From: Triglochin maritima
Taxonomy: Eukaryota > Streptophyta > Magnoliopsida > Alismatales > Juncaginaceae
Direction of reading: 5' to 3'
DNA length: 64,000 nucleotides
Assembly (NCBI GenBank): GCA_963682175.1
Contig: OY821770.1
Location: 10,880,501-10,944,500 of the forward strand
This document shows positions 23,277 through 34,836 of the stretch, piece after piece. The notes under the pieces were generated by a model that saw only the letters and a program-made list of their open reading frames with translations, made no database searches and had not been told where the DNA came from. The translations under genes and the position numbers were made by a program. Each line of letters starts with the position of its first letter. The stretch's first letter is position 1.

Positions 23277-24746
23277 ATGCCCAAAATAATCCGACTGTCA
23301 CCAACTCACCATCCAAATCAGTTTCCAAAAAACCCCCAACATTCCTCCTCATTCCTATTCCAATCCAAACGCTTTCGATGGCGACCGGAACCTACTAAAC
23401 CAAACCTCTCCCGAAAAAGCTCCCAACGTTTTCGATCCCAATCCAATCCCAGTTCCCGACACCACCACGCCATGCGCGGTCGCCATCGCGATCTCCCCTT
23501 CTGGTGGGTCTCTTCTCGGTGATGGTCGTGCCGTGTCATTAGGGTTCTAGGTTGGGTTTGGTGGCCCGTTTTCGACGGATTCGAGGTGGGTTTTTGCTCC
23601 GACTTCGGAAAGTTTGCGCTTTTATTGGTTTTCTCGGGGTTTGGTGTGATGGGTCGAGTTGGGTGATGGAAAGGAAGCTGCTTTTCTGTTGGGAATTGGT
23701 TTGGTTTTGATGTTTCCACTGTTTTTTTTTTTTGCATCTCAGCTGTGGTTGGTTGAGTTGGTTTTGGGTTGGTGTTTTTTGTTTACTGTTTGATTGGGTT
23801 TGTATACTTTGTTAGTGAGTTCAAAGTTTGAAAATTTGTCCACAACCATCTGCTTATGATTTCAAGGTGGATTACTACTATAGGATTGGGAGTAGAAAAA
23901 GATTTTCTGTTCTTGTTTTGCATTCTTTCAGTTATTGTGGGGCTACCCCTTTAAGGGAAAGGTGAATATATGTCTACTTGGGTATCTGTTCTTTTTTCCC
24001 CAATTGTGTTGGTTATCATCAGTTAGCTGCATCAAACTTAGTTGCATTGATTTCTTGGTACATTACATACATATTGAACCATTTTCAAGAGAGCGAAGGG
24101 TTGTGTATCGTCTATATGAACACTTAAAGACGAATGCTCGTTGTTTCTCCCTTCCTTTTTAAGAGCAATATGAGCTTTTCTTTGGATGAAGTGGTCACTA
24201 GACATTTTGTCCACCATACTTGTGTAGTTGATATATATCTTCATAACATGGTACGATGATACAATTTTTTTGGTGTTTTGAAGTGTTTATATGGCTATTT
24301 TCTATATTATTCAACTCTAATCAGTTGAAGTAATTTGTGTACTTTAAAAGTTTGAGTATACACTGCAAAGTGCACACTGCCTTGGGGCTTGACCTAACAC
24401 CATCTTGAGGCTTAATGTCTTGTGTCATGGAGACGATGGTCTCAACATCTATAGATCTGTTGAGGATTATAGCCAACTTTTTAATGTATTATCTTTGCTT
24501 TCTCTGTAGCTCTGTTGGGGATCTATAGCAGAACTTCTAGTATTTTATCAAACATCCCTGTGTCCAGGTAATTCATTTAGATTTTTGATATTTTTCGTCC
24601 TTCTAGATTTCCTTTGATAGTTTTAGTAGTACTTGAAAGTTGAATGTCTATTTTGTTAGATGTGATCACCAAGTTTTCAGTCCTTTGCATGTGGAAAGTG
24701 CAAAAGTTAATTCTTTTGTTTCTGTTGTTGAAGAATTTGGAGGAAA
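23277..24746 (+). promoter_or_regulatory. Probable TPST promoter and 5' untranslated region with an intron
   Basis: A C-rich, less AT-rich stretch at about 23300-23530, followed by T-rich intron-like sequence up to the coding start at 24747, fits a non-coding first exon plus a 5'UTR intron, which is common in plant genes. The frame starting at 23277 is proline/serine/arginine-rich and resembles no known domain. Exact transcription start and splice sites cannot be fixed from sequence alone. Confidence 0.4.
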
Positions 24747-27700
24747 ATGTCACGGACATGTATGCTTAAAGCCTCGATGATAATTCTTGTGGGTATGTAC
24801 ATGGTAACATAGTTCGCTGCTGATTGTACCTTTTCTTTCTTTGTTGTTTTATAGTTTATGTTTTGTCTACAGTCATGAAGTATTCTAATTAAAATGTCAT
24901 TAATTTTAGTTTTTTGGAACAAACTTTTATTTTTTGAGCTGAATGATTTATCATCCACATCTGAACATTTGTGGTCTTAGATGTAAAAGATCACTAGAAT
25001 TTATTCCTTTTTGTACCGTTCTTTGATCTTGTTATTCAGTTGAATCCCATGGGTAAACTCTTTTCTTTATCTTCTTAATCACCGTATCTACATGAACTAA
25101 ATAGTGATGTTAGAGACTAGTGGACATGCCCAATGTACATAATTCCTTTATTTTTTGGTGTCGTTTTGTAGTCCTCTTTAGTGTATCCTCAAGTAGGAGT
25201 GTAAACGAGCTGAGTTCGAGCGAGCCAAGCTAAACTTGACTCGTTAATATTTTACGCAGCTCGAGGTCGGCTCAAAACTCGAACCGAGTCAGACCACCCA
25301 AGCTCGAACTCGGCTCGAGCTGAGCTCACGAGCCACTCGACTCGATAGCTCGAGATCACTAGCTGCTCGACTTGACTCGTTAGCTCAAGATCACTAGCCG
25401 CTCGACTCATTAACTCGAGCTAGACCTGGCAATCATGTCATTGGCCAAGCACAAATGTGCAGATGCATTCAACCATTGAAACCCACTTCTATTTATAGCC
25501 CCTCCCCATCCTCTACTTCTCGATTCCATCGATGTGGGACTAAACGTTTCTCACATGAATAGCTTGGAATAAATATGTTGTTTCAGAGATGCAGACCAAA
25601 TTGAACATCAACTATTCTCTACTCATTAAACAACGGTAAACAACAGTTTAACCCCTAAACCAACGTTTGATTTCAGTTTGAATCCTTGAAATTTTGGATC
25701 CATGAATAGCTTGGAATGAATATGTTGTTTCAGAGATGCAGACCAAACTGAACATCAACTATTCTCTACTCATTAAACAATGGTAAATAACAGTGTAACC
25801 CCTAAACCAACGTTTGATTTCAATTTGAATCCTTGAAATTTTGGATCCATACACTTTGCTCCACCTCCATTAGTAAATCGTCGGTTTTCAATATATTCAT
25901 GATTCATTCTTATTTTTGTTGGTGTTGTTTTTTAGCATGAGCCAAAGTCAACTTTATAAGTTTTAATTTTGAGACAAATTCAGATCCAATTTGGTTAAAA
26001 TGTGACATAATTTTAATGATAGTATGGTAAAAATCAAAAGCAAATCAATGATGAATTTTAATATAGGCGATGTGGGACTAAACCACACCACATTTTGCCA
26101 CATTACTTTTTGTATACATATATAAAAATATATATTTAAAATTACGGATATATATAGGGATATAAATACAGATGTTTTATGAATATTCAGTTCCGGGCCG
26201 GATGTACCCGTATCTACATTTGCTCTGCGAGTTTCGGGTATTTAAATTCAGATACGAATATGGTCTTATAATTTTTTTATCCTTAGACCGAATGTTCAAA
26301 TTCGAATACGGATGTGAGCGAATTTCCGAATTTCGAACATCCACTGACCCCCCTAGCAGTCATGCACTAATGCACAACATTGGTAACTTGTGCATAGAGA
26401 CTACTTATATAGGGTGTGGTGGAAGGTAATGTTTTGAATTCTTTGATGTGGGACCAAATGTATAACACTCAGTAACACATTTAGATTGTTGATATATTTT
26501 AATGGTTTTCCTTTACAATAGAAGCCCATGATTGGTTCATTGGTTGACTTCAGATATTTGTAATATACATGTCGTTTATGTATAGGGATGTATGCTCGTA
26601 TGCATATATACGAGCAACCGAGTTGAGTGAGCAAGCAGGGTTTCGCTCAGCTCAGCTCATTTATTTTCCCGAGCGGATTTTTTACTCATGCTGGACTCAG
26701 TAACAATCGAGCCGAGCTGTTGAGGGAGCGAAACCGAGCGAGTCTTGAGCGAGTTAGCAAGCGCGAGTAGAAGCTGACAACCCTATCCTCAAGCCACATT
26801 AATGTTGATTTTCTCATCTAAGCCATTCATAATGTTGAAGTATCAAACAATTATACACCTTTTTTGTCCAGATGGCTTTCACTTTCTTCTGCTTTAGATT
26901 TCCCTCCTTTTTGAGGAAAAAGGCTCGACTCTTTCCACTTTTTGGATAATCCAGCCACCAATTTTTTGTATTTTGCCCCATTTCTTGCACAAAAAACATG
27001 CATCTTTTCCGATCTACATCTTTTTTTGTCCAGGTGATGAATCATTTACTTTTTTGGCTCTCAATTTCCCTATTTTACGGGAAACCTGTGACCCTTTCTG
27101 CTTTCTGGATAGTCCAGTGATCACAACATTGTGTTTTGCCCCTTATTTTCTTGCACAAAATATGATGGGATGTAATTGAATCCACTTATGGCAAATCCTA
27201 TCCATGTGCACAAAATATGTGGTGTTATATCACATGTGAGTTGATATAAGTGGTGTCTTCTAAGATCTACTCATGTCTCGTTTTGTTGCATAACACCACA
27301 TGTCCACATCAATGGTGATGTGGCTGGGTTAAAACTTGTTAACTTTTGGGCATAACACAAACTCTAGTTTATACATTTATTTCATTCTTTTGTGCTTTTA
27401 ATGCTTGATATTATGAAAATCTGTAGAACATTGATCAGTTATATTATGTTTTTTTTAAGCAATCAGTTATATCTTGTATTTGAGTTGATATATATGGAGT
27501 TTTATGTAACCTACATGAGTTGATATAACCGGAATCTCATCTAGGATAGTCTAGTCTCATATTTCATTTATGTGGCACGTTTAACCAATGTTATGCATTG
27601 AATCATGTTTTTTTATTTGACATTTACAAAAAAAAAAGATATTAGTTCAACAACCTCCAAGATTAAAGTATTGATTGGTAATTAAGTATTTTCACCAGAA

Positions 27701-30700
27701 GGATCCTCATTCCTAAACATGGAAGCTCCTAAAGGCACCTTTAGTATGCAAAAATGAAATCACCTGTGAATGTATTGGAGGATGGGGTTGGGGTCTTTCT
27801 TTGTTTAGTTTGAAAAGCTTTTCCTTTTAATAGTGGGTTTTCTTTCCTTGTGTTTGATATCACTTTGTCACATTTAAACTTCAGGATGCAATGGTTTAAT
27901 GTGTTATACATCCTAATTTGCTATTTTCTCATTAAACAATTAAGTTATCTCAAATTCCAACATCTCATAGTGTACATTGTTTAAATCAAGGTTTTCAGAA
28001 CTGAGAACCGGACGTTGAACCGGCAACGTCAAAGGTTCAGAGGTTCGACCGGGGTCGGACCGAATCGAACCGGTGACGTCAGCATGACGTCATAAATATA
28101 GATATACACGATATACATTTATGAAATTCCTGAATAATAGAGTAAAATATAGGAATAAATAGGAATGCAAGGGTTTGATTAGGAATGCATGGTTGACAGC
28201 CCCCCTGTGGGGGGTGTTTTTTTGTTCTGACGTATTATTATTGTATTCCGAATATTGATCAGTTTACCCATTTATTTACGTTTGTGTTTTTTTCCGGATT
28301 CGGGTAAACGAATATCCGTTTACCCAGAACCGCGACTGGACTGGCCGGTCGTATCAGTTCGATCGGTTCCACTTCCGGTCCGAAGCGGTTCGACTCAAAA
28401 ATGGTTTTTGCGGATTATCAGACCGGACATGCCTCCAGTTCACAGTCGAACCGATCCGATCGGCCGGTCAAGTCCGGTTTTCAAAACACTGGTTTAAATA
28501 ATAATATATCAGTTAATGTTGTAGTTTGTAACATTCACTAGAACTAACTAAATCTAGTTACGACTCCCGAAAGATGAAATATGAATTGTAGTTAAATATG
28601 GGTAAAAGATGGGCAATAAATGTTTGTCGCGACTTAGTAATTAATTGATCAAGTTCAAGACTTTAAGTATGTAAATATAATTGGTTGATTGGAAATCCAA
28701 AAATTGCTTTGTGGTTTTGATTTATTGGGGACGGGGGTGATTTTAAATTCCATCTTACGAAGGAATGACAATTTTCTTGATATTTTACGTGGCATAATTT
28801 GATTTTAATTTCATAAAGATTTCCCCAACTGTTATTTGTCTTGTTTTTTGCATGAAAGTGAAACTTTGTATTACCTTTTACTGGTATGTAACAACATCAG
28901 GTTGTAGTATTGCAGACAATCTCGTGCCAGTGTTTGCTATATCTTCATCTCAAATCTGAATTTTTTTAATCTTTTGCATTTAAATGCTTGGTAATTGGTA
29001 TGAATTGGAACCTTAACTTGTAATAGTAATTTATGATTGTCAATAGACTAATAAAATTGTTTTTTTATAGTGTTTCTACAAATACTCATGGGTTCTGCTG
29101 AGGATGATAGTGTGCACTGTGAAACCGTTGTCAGCAATTGGGCACAGTCTTCATCTGACAGCAGCACGGAAGAAGATAAATTTGCCCTGAAAGATCTGCT
29201 ATTCTTTCTACATGTTCCCAGGACAGGAGGAAGAACATATTTCCATTGGTGTGTTGTTATTGCCGACAGAATTTACTGGAGTATTGATAGTAGGCTAGTA
29301 GCATTATGTGTCTTACGATTTTCTTGTTCATGCTGTGGTTCATACAGTTTTTTGAGAAAGTTGTACACAAGTAACCAGGAGTGCCCCCGTTCCTACGATA
29401 AGCTACGTTTTAATCCTAGGTACTTGTACACATCTTTTGTGTTTATTTCTTCTTAACAGCATCAATACATAATGCTGTTATAAGGATGTAGTTTAGTTTT
29501 TATTTTATTTTGCCTGAATACACGTGATTATATTTTCATGCCTATCATGTCTTTATTTTGGATTTTATATTTCCCTACGATTGCAAACCTTTTTATCCTT
29601 TCGCTCTGCTAATTCATGTTCTCAAAGGTATTATAGGTTTGTGACTGCAATAGTTCCTGAAATCTGAACGATTTTGTTGTTGCTGATGTAATCTGATATT
29701 TTTATTCTTTACAGTAAGACAAAGTGCCGATTGATGGTTACTCATGACGATTACAGTTTGTTGTCAAAACTGCCAGACGAGCAGACATCAGTAGTAACAA
29801 TATTACGAAATCCAATTGATCGTGTTTTTAGCACATACGAGTTTGCGGTGGAAGTGGCCGCAAGGTTTCTTGTACACCCAAATTTGACTTCAGTAGCCAA
29901 AATGACTACTCGATTGCGACCTAAGTCTCGTGGTGTGAGCACATTGGATATATGGCCATGGAAATACTTGGTTCCTTGGATGAGGGAAGATTTGTTTGCT
30001 CGAGTAATTTTCTAACTCCTATGTACTGTACTTATGTTGGGCGCATTAAAAATACAAGGATATAGGCTGCCTGCTGGATTTCCTGAATTTCTTCAAGATC
30101 TTACTGTTCCAATGGCCAAGCTTGTGTAATTGGACACTTTTAAAAATCTTAACATGCTTCTTTTTGACTTTTGACAGAGGGATGCTAGAAAACTGAAGTC
30201 TGTGAAGATAAAAAAATCTGGTGATCCTTACAACATGGAAGAAATCGTTATGCCTTTAATTGGCTTCATCAATCATCCTATATCTCATGACATTGTTCAC
30301 AATGGGGCCACATTTCAGGTATACATACATTTTCGATCTTATAAATAGACAAAAGGTGATATTCAAAGGACATGTGTGGATAAAACCTTTTCCCTAAACT
30401 TCATTTGGATTTCTTTGTTTTTGATACGCTAACCAGTACACATAAGTGCATAACGTTTTCAAAACCATAATTTTTACTACTTTTAGGTGTTTGGTCAGAA
30501 AGGTTTTTTTAACCACAACGTTTGTTTTCAAGAGTATTTGGAAACACCAGCACTTTTCCCCAAAGTCATGTGAATTGTGATGAAATAAGAAAAGAAAATT
30601 CACCAATATTGCAAAATCCAATCGAAACCTAAAAGCCTGGAAAAAACTTAAAACTTTACTAGTGTCACCAACTTCTATCTTCCCAAATTTCTAATTTTTT

Positions 30701-33700
30701 TCCAGCAAACGAAAAACCCTAAAACCCCTCAAATCCGTCACAAAGCACTCAAAATACCTCAAATTAAGTCCTATGGACTACAGCACCAAAGTCACCTCAA
30801 ATCATACAGTTGAAGATCACACAACTCCCCACCATTCAAATCCTGGAAAGGTGACTCTCTTCGAGCTCAAATAACCTTAGAGACAAGTCATTGCAACACA
30901 TCACCTACCATGAGACTTCCGATGTTACATTGGGGCTGAAACTACTGATTAGTGAAATCTCATGTTAATTTGGAAGAGATGACTACTGAAACTAGGGGTT
31001 TGCTTTTAATGTTACATGGGAATAGGAATTTGGGTTTGGGGGTGGACGGGAGGGGAAGACTCAGATAACATGTGAAACATTGTCTTCAAAAAAGAGCTTT
31101 AACTTCTTCTAAACTTGGGTTTTCCCCCAAAAAATATGTTTTGGGATTTTTTTTTTAAATTTTCTCATCCAAACACCATTTTAAGGTCTTCAAAACTCTG
31201 ATTTAATAAAACTTTGTTTTGACCAAAACCATGTTTTAGTTGGGGGCTCTAAATAAAAATTATGTAAAGAAATGTGATATGTAGCAGTCTCTCTGTTTTC
31301 CTGATTGGTTTTCCTTATATTCTTGATCATATCAGTAGAGGTTTGTTGGAGTCAATAATATTAATTTTCGTACGTTTATGTATATTTAACATTTTTTAAT
31401 TCATAATCATTTTACTGTGTTGTATTTTTTACTGTTTTGTATGTTGATTTGAGTGGCAAAGCCTTATATTTTCTTGATTTTGTGCTGTTTTGTCGAATGT
31501 ACATGAATTATTTACTTCTCTTCTACAATCGTGTGACAAGTTGTTTTGGATGTTACATGTACAAATATGAATTCTGAAGCCCACACCTCATTCCATGTGT
31601 TAGGCTAACAGGTGTATTTTCTGTACATAGGTTGCTGGACTAACCAATAACTCCTACTTAGATGAAGCACACTCAGTGCGACAGTGTATTAGGAAGCATC
31701 CTTCTCTTGGTCGCTATGTTCTTGAAGTTGCTAAGGTATCAGAATAGAAGATATTCTTGTGTGAATTTTCTAGTTGTCCTTGGGATAGCATTGAGTTGAG
31801 TAGCTTTGCATTTATCGTGCAGAAGAGACTGGACAATATGCTGTATGTTGGGCTCACTGAGGAACATAGGAAATCTGCGACAATGTTTGCCAACATGGTT
31901 GGGGCACAAGTTCTGTCCCAGTCAGAGTCAAGTTCTGTTATCCAAACAACCACGAACAGATCTGGTAAATCTATTGTTAATAGCCTAAGGAACTGGAAAA
32001 TAGAGCTATAGAGTGCATGATCATATTAAGTTACCACTGTCCATAATAAAATGTATAGGTTTTATGATGCACAGATTCATTCTGGAATATTTTATCGTTT
32101 ATACATTATGCTGTGGCCATTAACAACTTTTATGTGCTAAGATATTTTTCTGAACCTTGATCTTCTTTTCAGAACCAAGCACTTCCAAATCCAGTACTAG
32201 TCCGAAGAGTACAGCTGTAACTTGCCGTGCTTCACTATGTTCCGGTTTGCATTTCTGTACTGCTTCAGATTTCTTTTCTTCTAACATATATTCCAACAAC
32301 AGAGAAACGCAATTGGTGCTGAAGCAAGTGAAAATCCTTCCACAATAGATATTAATGAAACTAACGGAACTGTATGATCTAGTATTTTTCTTTATCCTTT
32401 GTCTTCTTTCCCTTTTGGACAGCTCATAGTTTCTTCGAGCATTTATTGTTACATGTAAAAGTATATTTCCCTTCTTCTGATTTTGTATTTTTATCTTAAG
32501 CAGATGACAGTTGAGAAGTTGATGGGAGCATATGAAACCTGCATTACCAGTCTACGGAAAGCTCAATCTAGTCGTCGCACCCTGTCCTTGAAAAAGGTTG
32601 CTCCTGCAAAGTTCTCGAAAGAGGTGAGTTGCTTGTGCTTGTGATTTAAATAAACACCTTAAATCTTCTTGCAATAACAACAAAGTTTTTATTCCCAAAG
32701 TAGTTGGGATAAACTAGAAACGAAACTCAAAAAATCTTGGGTCCATCACATTAATTACCTCCCACTCATTCCTGGCTCGCTATTAGCTTTTTAACCAGTT
32801 CCTCAAGGCAAAAACTCCCTCTCACCAGTGCCTTCATATGTCCAAACCATTTCAGGTGTACAATTTTGTACTCCAATCTTGTATCAAATATCCACATTTC
32901 CAATTTAGTCCATCCAACTTTAATCTCCGTCTAGCCCTTAAATCCAAAATCTGCCTTACACCATGACAAATATTTTGGACATGTATCAGTTCTTGTGAGT
33001 GATGAAACCTTCATATGTTGGGTTTCTTATTAGGTGACAGTTTTGGAGGACACTTACTGATAGACCTGTAGTTCTAGGTTAGATATTTTCTCTATTTTTG
33101 ATGGTTTGTGTTTTTATACAGGCACGCAAGTTGGTTCCCGAGGCAGTGCTCCAGCAGATTTTGACGTTGAACAGCCTGGATGTGGAGCTTTATAAGCATG
33201 CCCAACTTATTTTTAGTCAACAACATGAACATCTCGACCAGAGCTTTGATGGTATGAAAATGGGAGATCATATGATGCCAAGTCTGGTTAGTACACCTTC
33301 ACAGTTTTTTAATTGCTCGGGTCATATCTATGAGACACACGTAATGATCTTTCTGAAAGAAATGAAACCTATGAAATCTCGTTAATTTATTTCTAATTTT
33401 GGTACATAACAAAGAATAATATTCTTTTGTTGACAAAATCATATTCACATTCACAATTATTTCTGAACTTTGATTTTTTTTGTTTGTTCATTTTTCTTAA
33501 AATAGAGTTTGTGTACTTACTGCATTCTCACCCATAAGTTTACAACCTAGAGTGTTTAAATTGACAGGTGGATCTCTTTAATTCTTTTTCTGTTGCAGGA
33601 AATGGATAGTAGAATCCAAGGAATTCTAGCTGCACTTTCCTCTTGGAAATTAGTCCTGGTTCCCGTAGCATCCATGCTGACCATTGCTGCCATCTATTTC

Positions 33701-33742
33701 ATTATAACCGCAAGTAGGCGAACATCTAAGCTTAAGGTGTGA
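24747..33742 (+). CDS. TPST: Tyrosylprotein sulfotransferase (TPST), 12 coding exons
   Basis: Exons: 24747-24792, 29071-29248, 29348-29419, 29715-30003, 30178-30318, 31631-31735, 31823-31964, 32173-32216, 32303-32371, 32504-32623, 33122-33286, 33599-33742. All junctions are GT-AG and phases agree, giving 504 residues, close to the Arabidopsis enzyme (about 500). Residues 1-25 form a signal peptide. PRTGGRTYF (65-73) is the 5'-phosphosulfate loop, and RNPIDRVFSTYEF fits the 3'-phosphate site. One transmembrane segment lies at about 474-495 with a short basic tail, as in the plant type I enzyme. It transfers sulfate from PAPS to tyrosines of secreted peptides (PSK, PSY, RGF families) in the Golgi. 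The start is chosen because it alone joins a signal peptide in phase to exon 2. Intron 1 (4.3 kb) holds two hAT-type insertions. Confidence 0.93.
25194..26785. mobile_element. Non-autonomous hAT-type element in TPST intron 1 (TSD TCCTCAAG)
   Basis: The ends TAGGAGTGTAAACGAGC and ACAACCCTA (read inverted: TAGGGTTGTCAGC) match the TAGGGGTGT-type termini of plant hAT elements. They are flanked by perfect 8-bp repeats TCCTCAAG (25186-25193 and 26786-26793). The ends are rich in GAGC/CTCG words repeated in both orientations (25200-25430, 26605-26770). No transposase is encoded. The 1592-bp body holds a 147-bp tandem duplication. Confidence 0.85.
25554..25847. repeat. 147-bp tandem duplication inside the hAT-type element
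   Basis: Two head-to-tail copies, 25554-25700 and 25701-25847, both start CATGAATAGCTTGGAAT and end GAAATTTTGGATC. They differ by a handful of bases, so the duplication is fairly recent relative to the element. Confidence 0.85.
26855..27170. repeat. Diverged direct duplication in TPST intron 1
   Basis: Two roughly 150-bp copies share TTTTTTTGTCCAG at their start, a central CTTTCTGC/TTCTTCTGC and GGATARTCCAG, and TTTTGCCCC plus TTTCTTGCACAAAA at the end. Divergence is considerable, so it is older than the 147-bp duplication. Confidence 0.6.
27987..28491. mobile_element. 505-bp hAT-type MITE in TPST intron 1 (TSD GTTTAAAT)
   Basis: The left end CAAGGTTTTCAGAAC and the inverted right end CAGTGTTTTGAAAACC are similar and fit hAT termini (CARNG). 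Perfect 8-bp repeats GTTTAAAT flank it at 27979-27986 and 28492-28499. GAACCGG/CCGGTTC words occur at both ends in opposite orientation, extending the inverted repeats imperfectly. No coding capacity. Confidence 0.85.
29249..29347 (+). other. TPST intron 2: 99 nt, in frame, without stop codons
   Basis: GTGTGTTG starts it and TTCATACAG ends it. Removal restores the family sequence FHCFLRKLY. Because its length is divisible by three and it has no stop, retention would add 33 residues right after the PAPS-binding loop. Confidence 0.85.
30319..31630 (+). other. TPST intron 5 (1.3 kb)
   Basis: Between exons ending NGATFQ and starting VAGLTNNS lies AT-rich intron sequence. A G/C-richer block at about 30690-31040 may be an old insertion, but I could not define termini. 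Confidence 0.6.
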
Positions 33743-34836
33743 AGCAAGTGTAGGCTTTCACCATTTGACCTCATTGAAGAAGTGGGTCGTGTTCTTGACC
33801 GCTCATCCATGATTCTGAACCAACTTTTCCTCCCTAATTGTATACAATTGTCTAACATTAGATAGAAATGATATAGTTTTGTTTAGGAAAGTACTCCAAT
33901 TTTGCGGCTTAATGTCAAAAGCCGGCGCAAGGCATTAGCGCATCAATGTGCAATCTAATCTTGCAGATTTTTACTTAGGATATAGTGATGGCTTTGATAA
34001 AGCTAACCTCAGATTCCTTTGATTTTGAGACCCATGGTGGCTTGCAACTGTTATTGGTTTCGTTGCTTGAAATGTCCTATGGTTTCACTTAGATACTAAA
34101 GCTTGTGAATTAGCTTCTATACTCGCGTAACCGGAAAGTGGTGGAATGTATACTCTGATTTTAAATCTTTTCAATTAAGTGGGAGTTGGGAATTCAACTT
34201 GTTCATTTGAAAGCTAGCTTAGTCATGGATTTCAATCAAAGTTGGATTAGGATTTCACCATGTTAGTGTCTGTTGGTAATTAATTGAAGGATGATAAATT
34301 AGAAGATTAAGAGGGAAGGTGTTGAGGAGTTGGAAGACAATATTTTCTCTATATTTATTCAGTACTATAACTCATTATGTAGAGCTTACAATAACTCAAA
34401 ATAAGTAAGACAACTAATTGGAAATAACTATAATAAGGAAGATACTAATTATACCTATGATTCGGTATCCCTAATAATACTAATTATAATTAGGAATATA
34501 TCTCCATAATTTTCCATTAGTATAGGCCCTACAGTGTCTCCTCTTGGGTTCTTGCATTTACTTCATCAATGATACATCTTTTAAGAAGAATGTTCGAATC
34601 ATAGATGAAAGCCTGATTCGTGCATGTTATGGGCAATACATACTTCCAGAAGGCATACTATTCCATTGAACAGATTGAGTTTTGGAATGGGACAATCAAT
34701 CTTAGAACCACCCAAAGAATAAAATGTGATATGATTATACAATTGAAGTCATAAAAGCTGCAAAACATCAATAATCTGGAAATGCTCCATGGTCTTGATT
34801 CAATCAAAATGATTACTCATCTACTGGGAATGGTCC
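33743..34836. other. Convergent intergenic region between TPST and UXT
   Basis: The 3' untranslated regions of both genes must lie here. AT-rich, with AATAAA-like words near 34719 and 34950, but I cannot assign polyadenylation sites firmly. No other gene is visible. Confidence 0.5.

Noticed and set aside
23277..23737. Short Pro/Ser/Arg-rich proteins at the TPST 5' side
   Set aside because: No domain or signal peptide is present, and the TPST signal peptide exon is clearly at 24747. This is more likely untranslated sequence.
29070..29456. A single 128-residue open frame over TPST exons 2 and 3
   Set aside because: It reads through intron 2 and into intron 3. Splicing at 29248/29348 and 29419/29715 restores the family sequence.
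30060..30130. Possible cassette exon in TPST intron 4
   Set aside because: A coding-like stretch lies between AG and GT sites, but it meets a stop in the phase that the flanking exons require.
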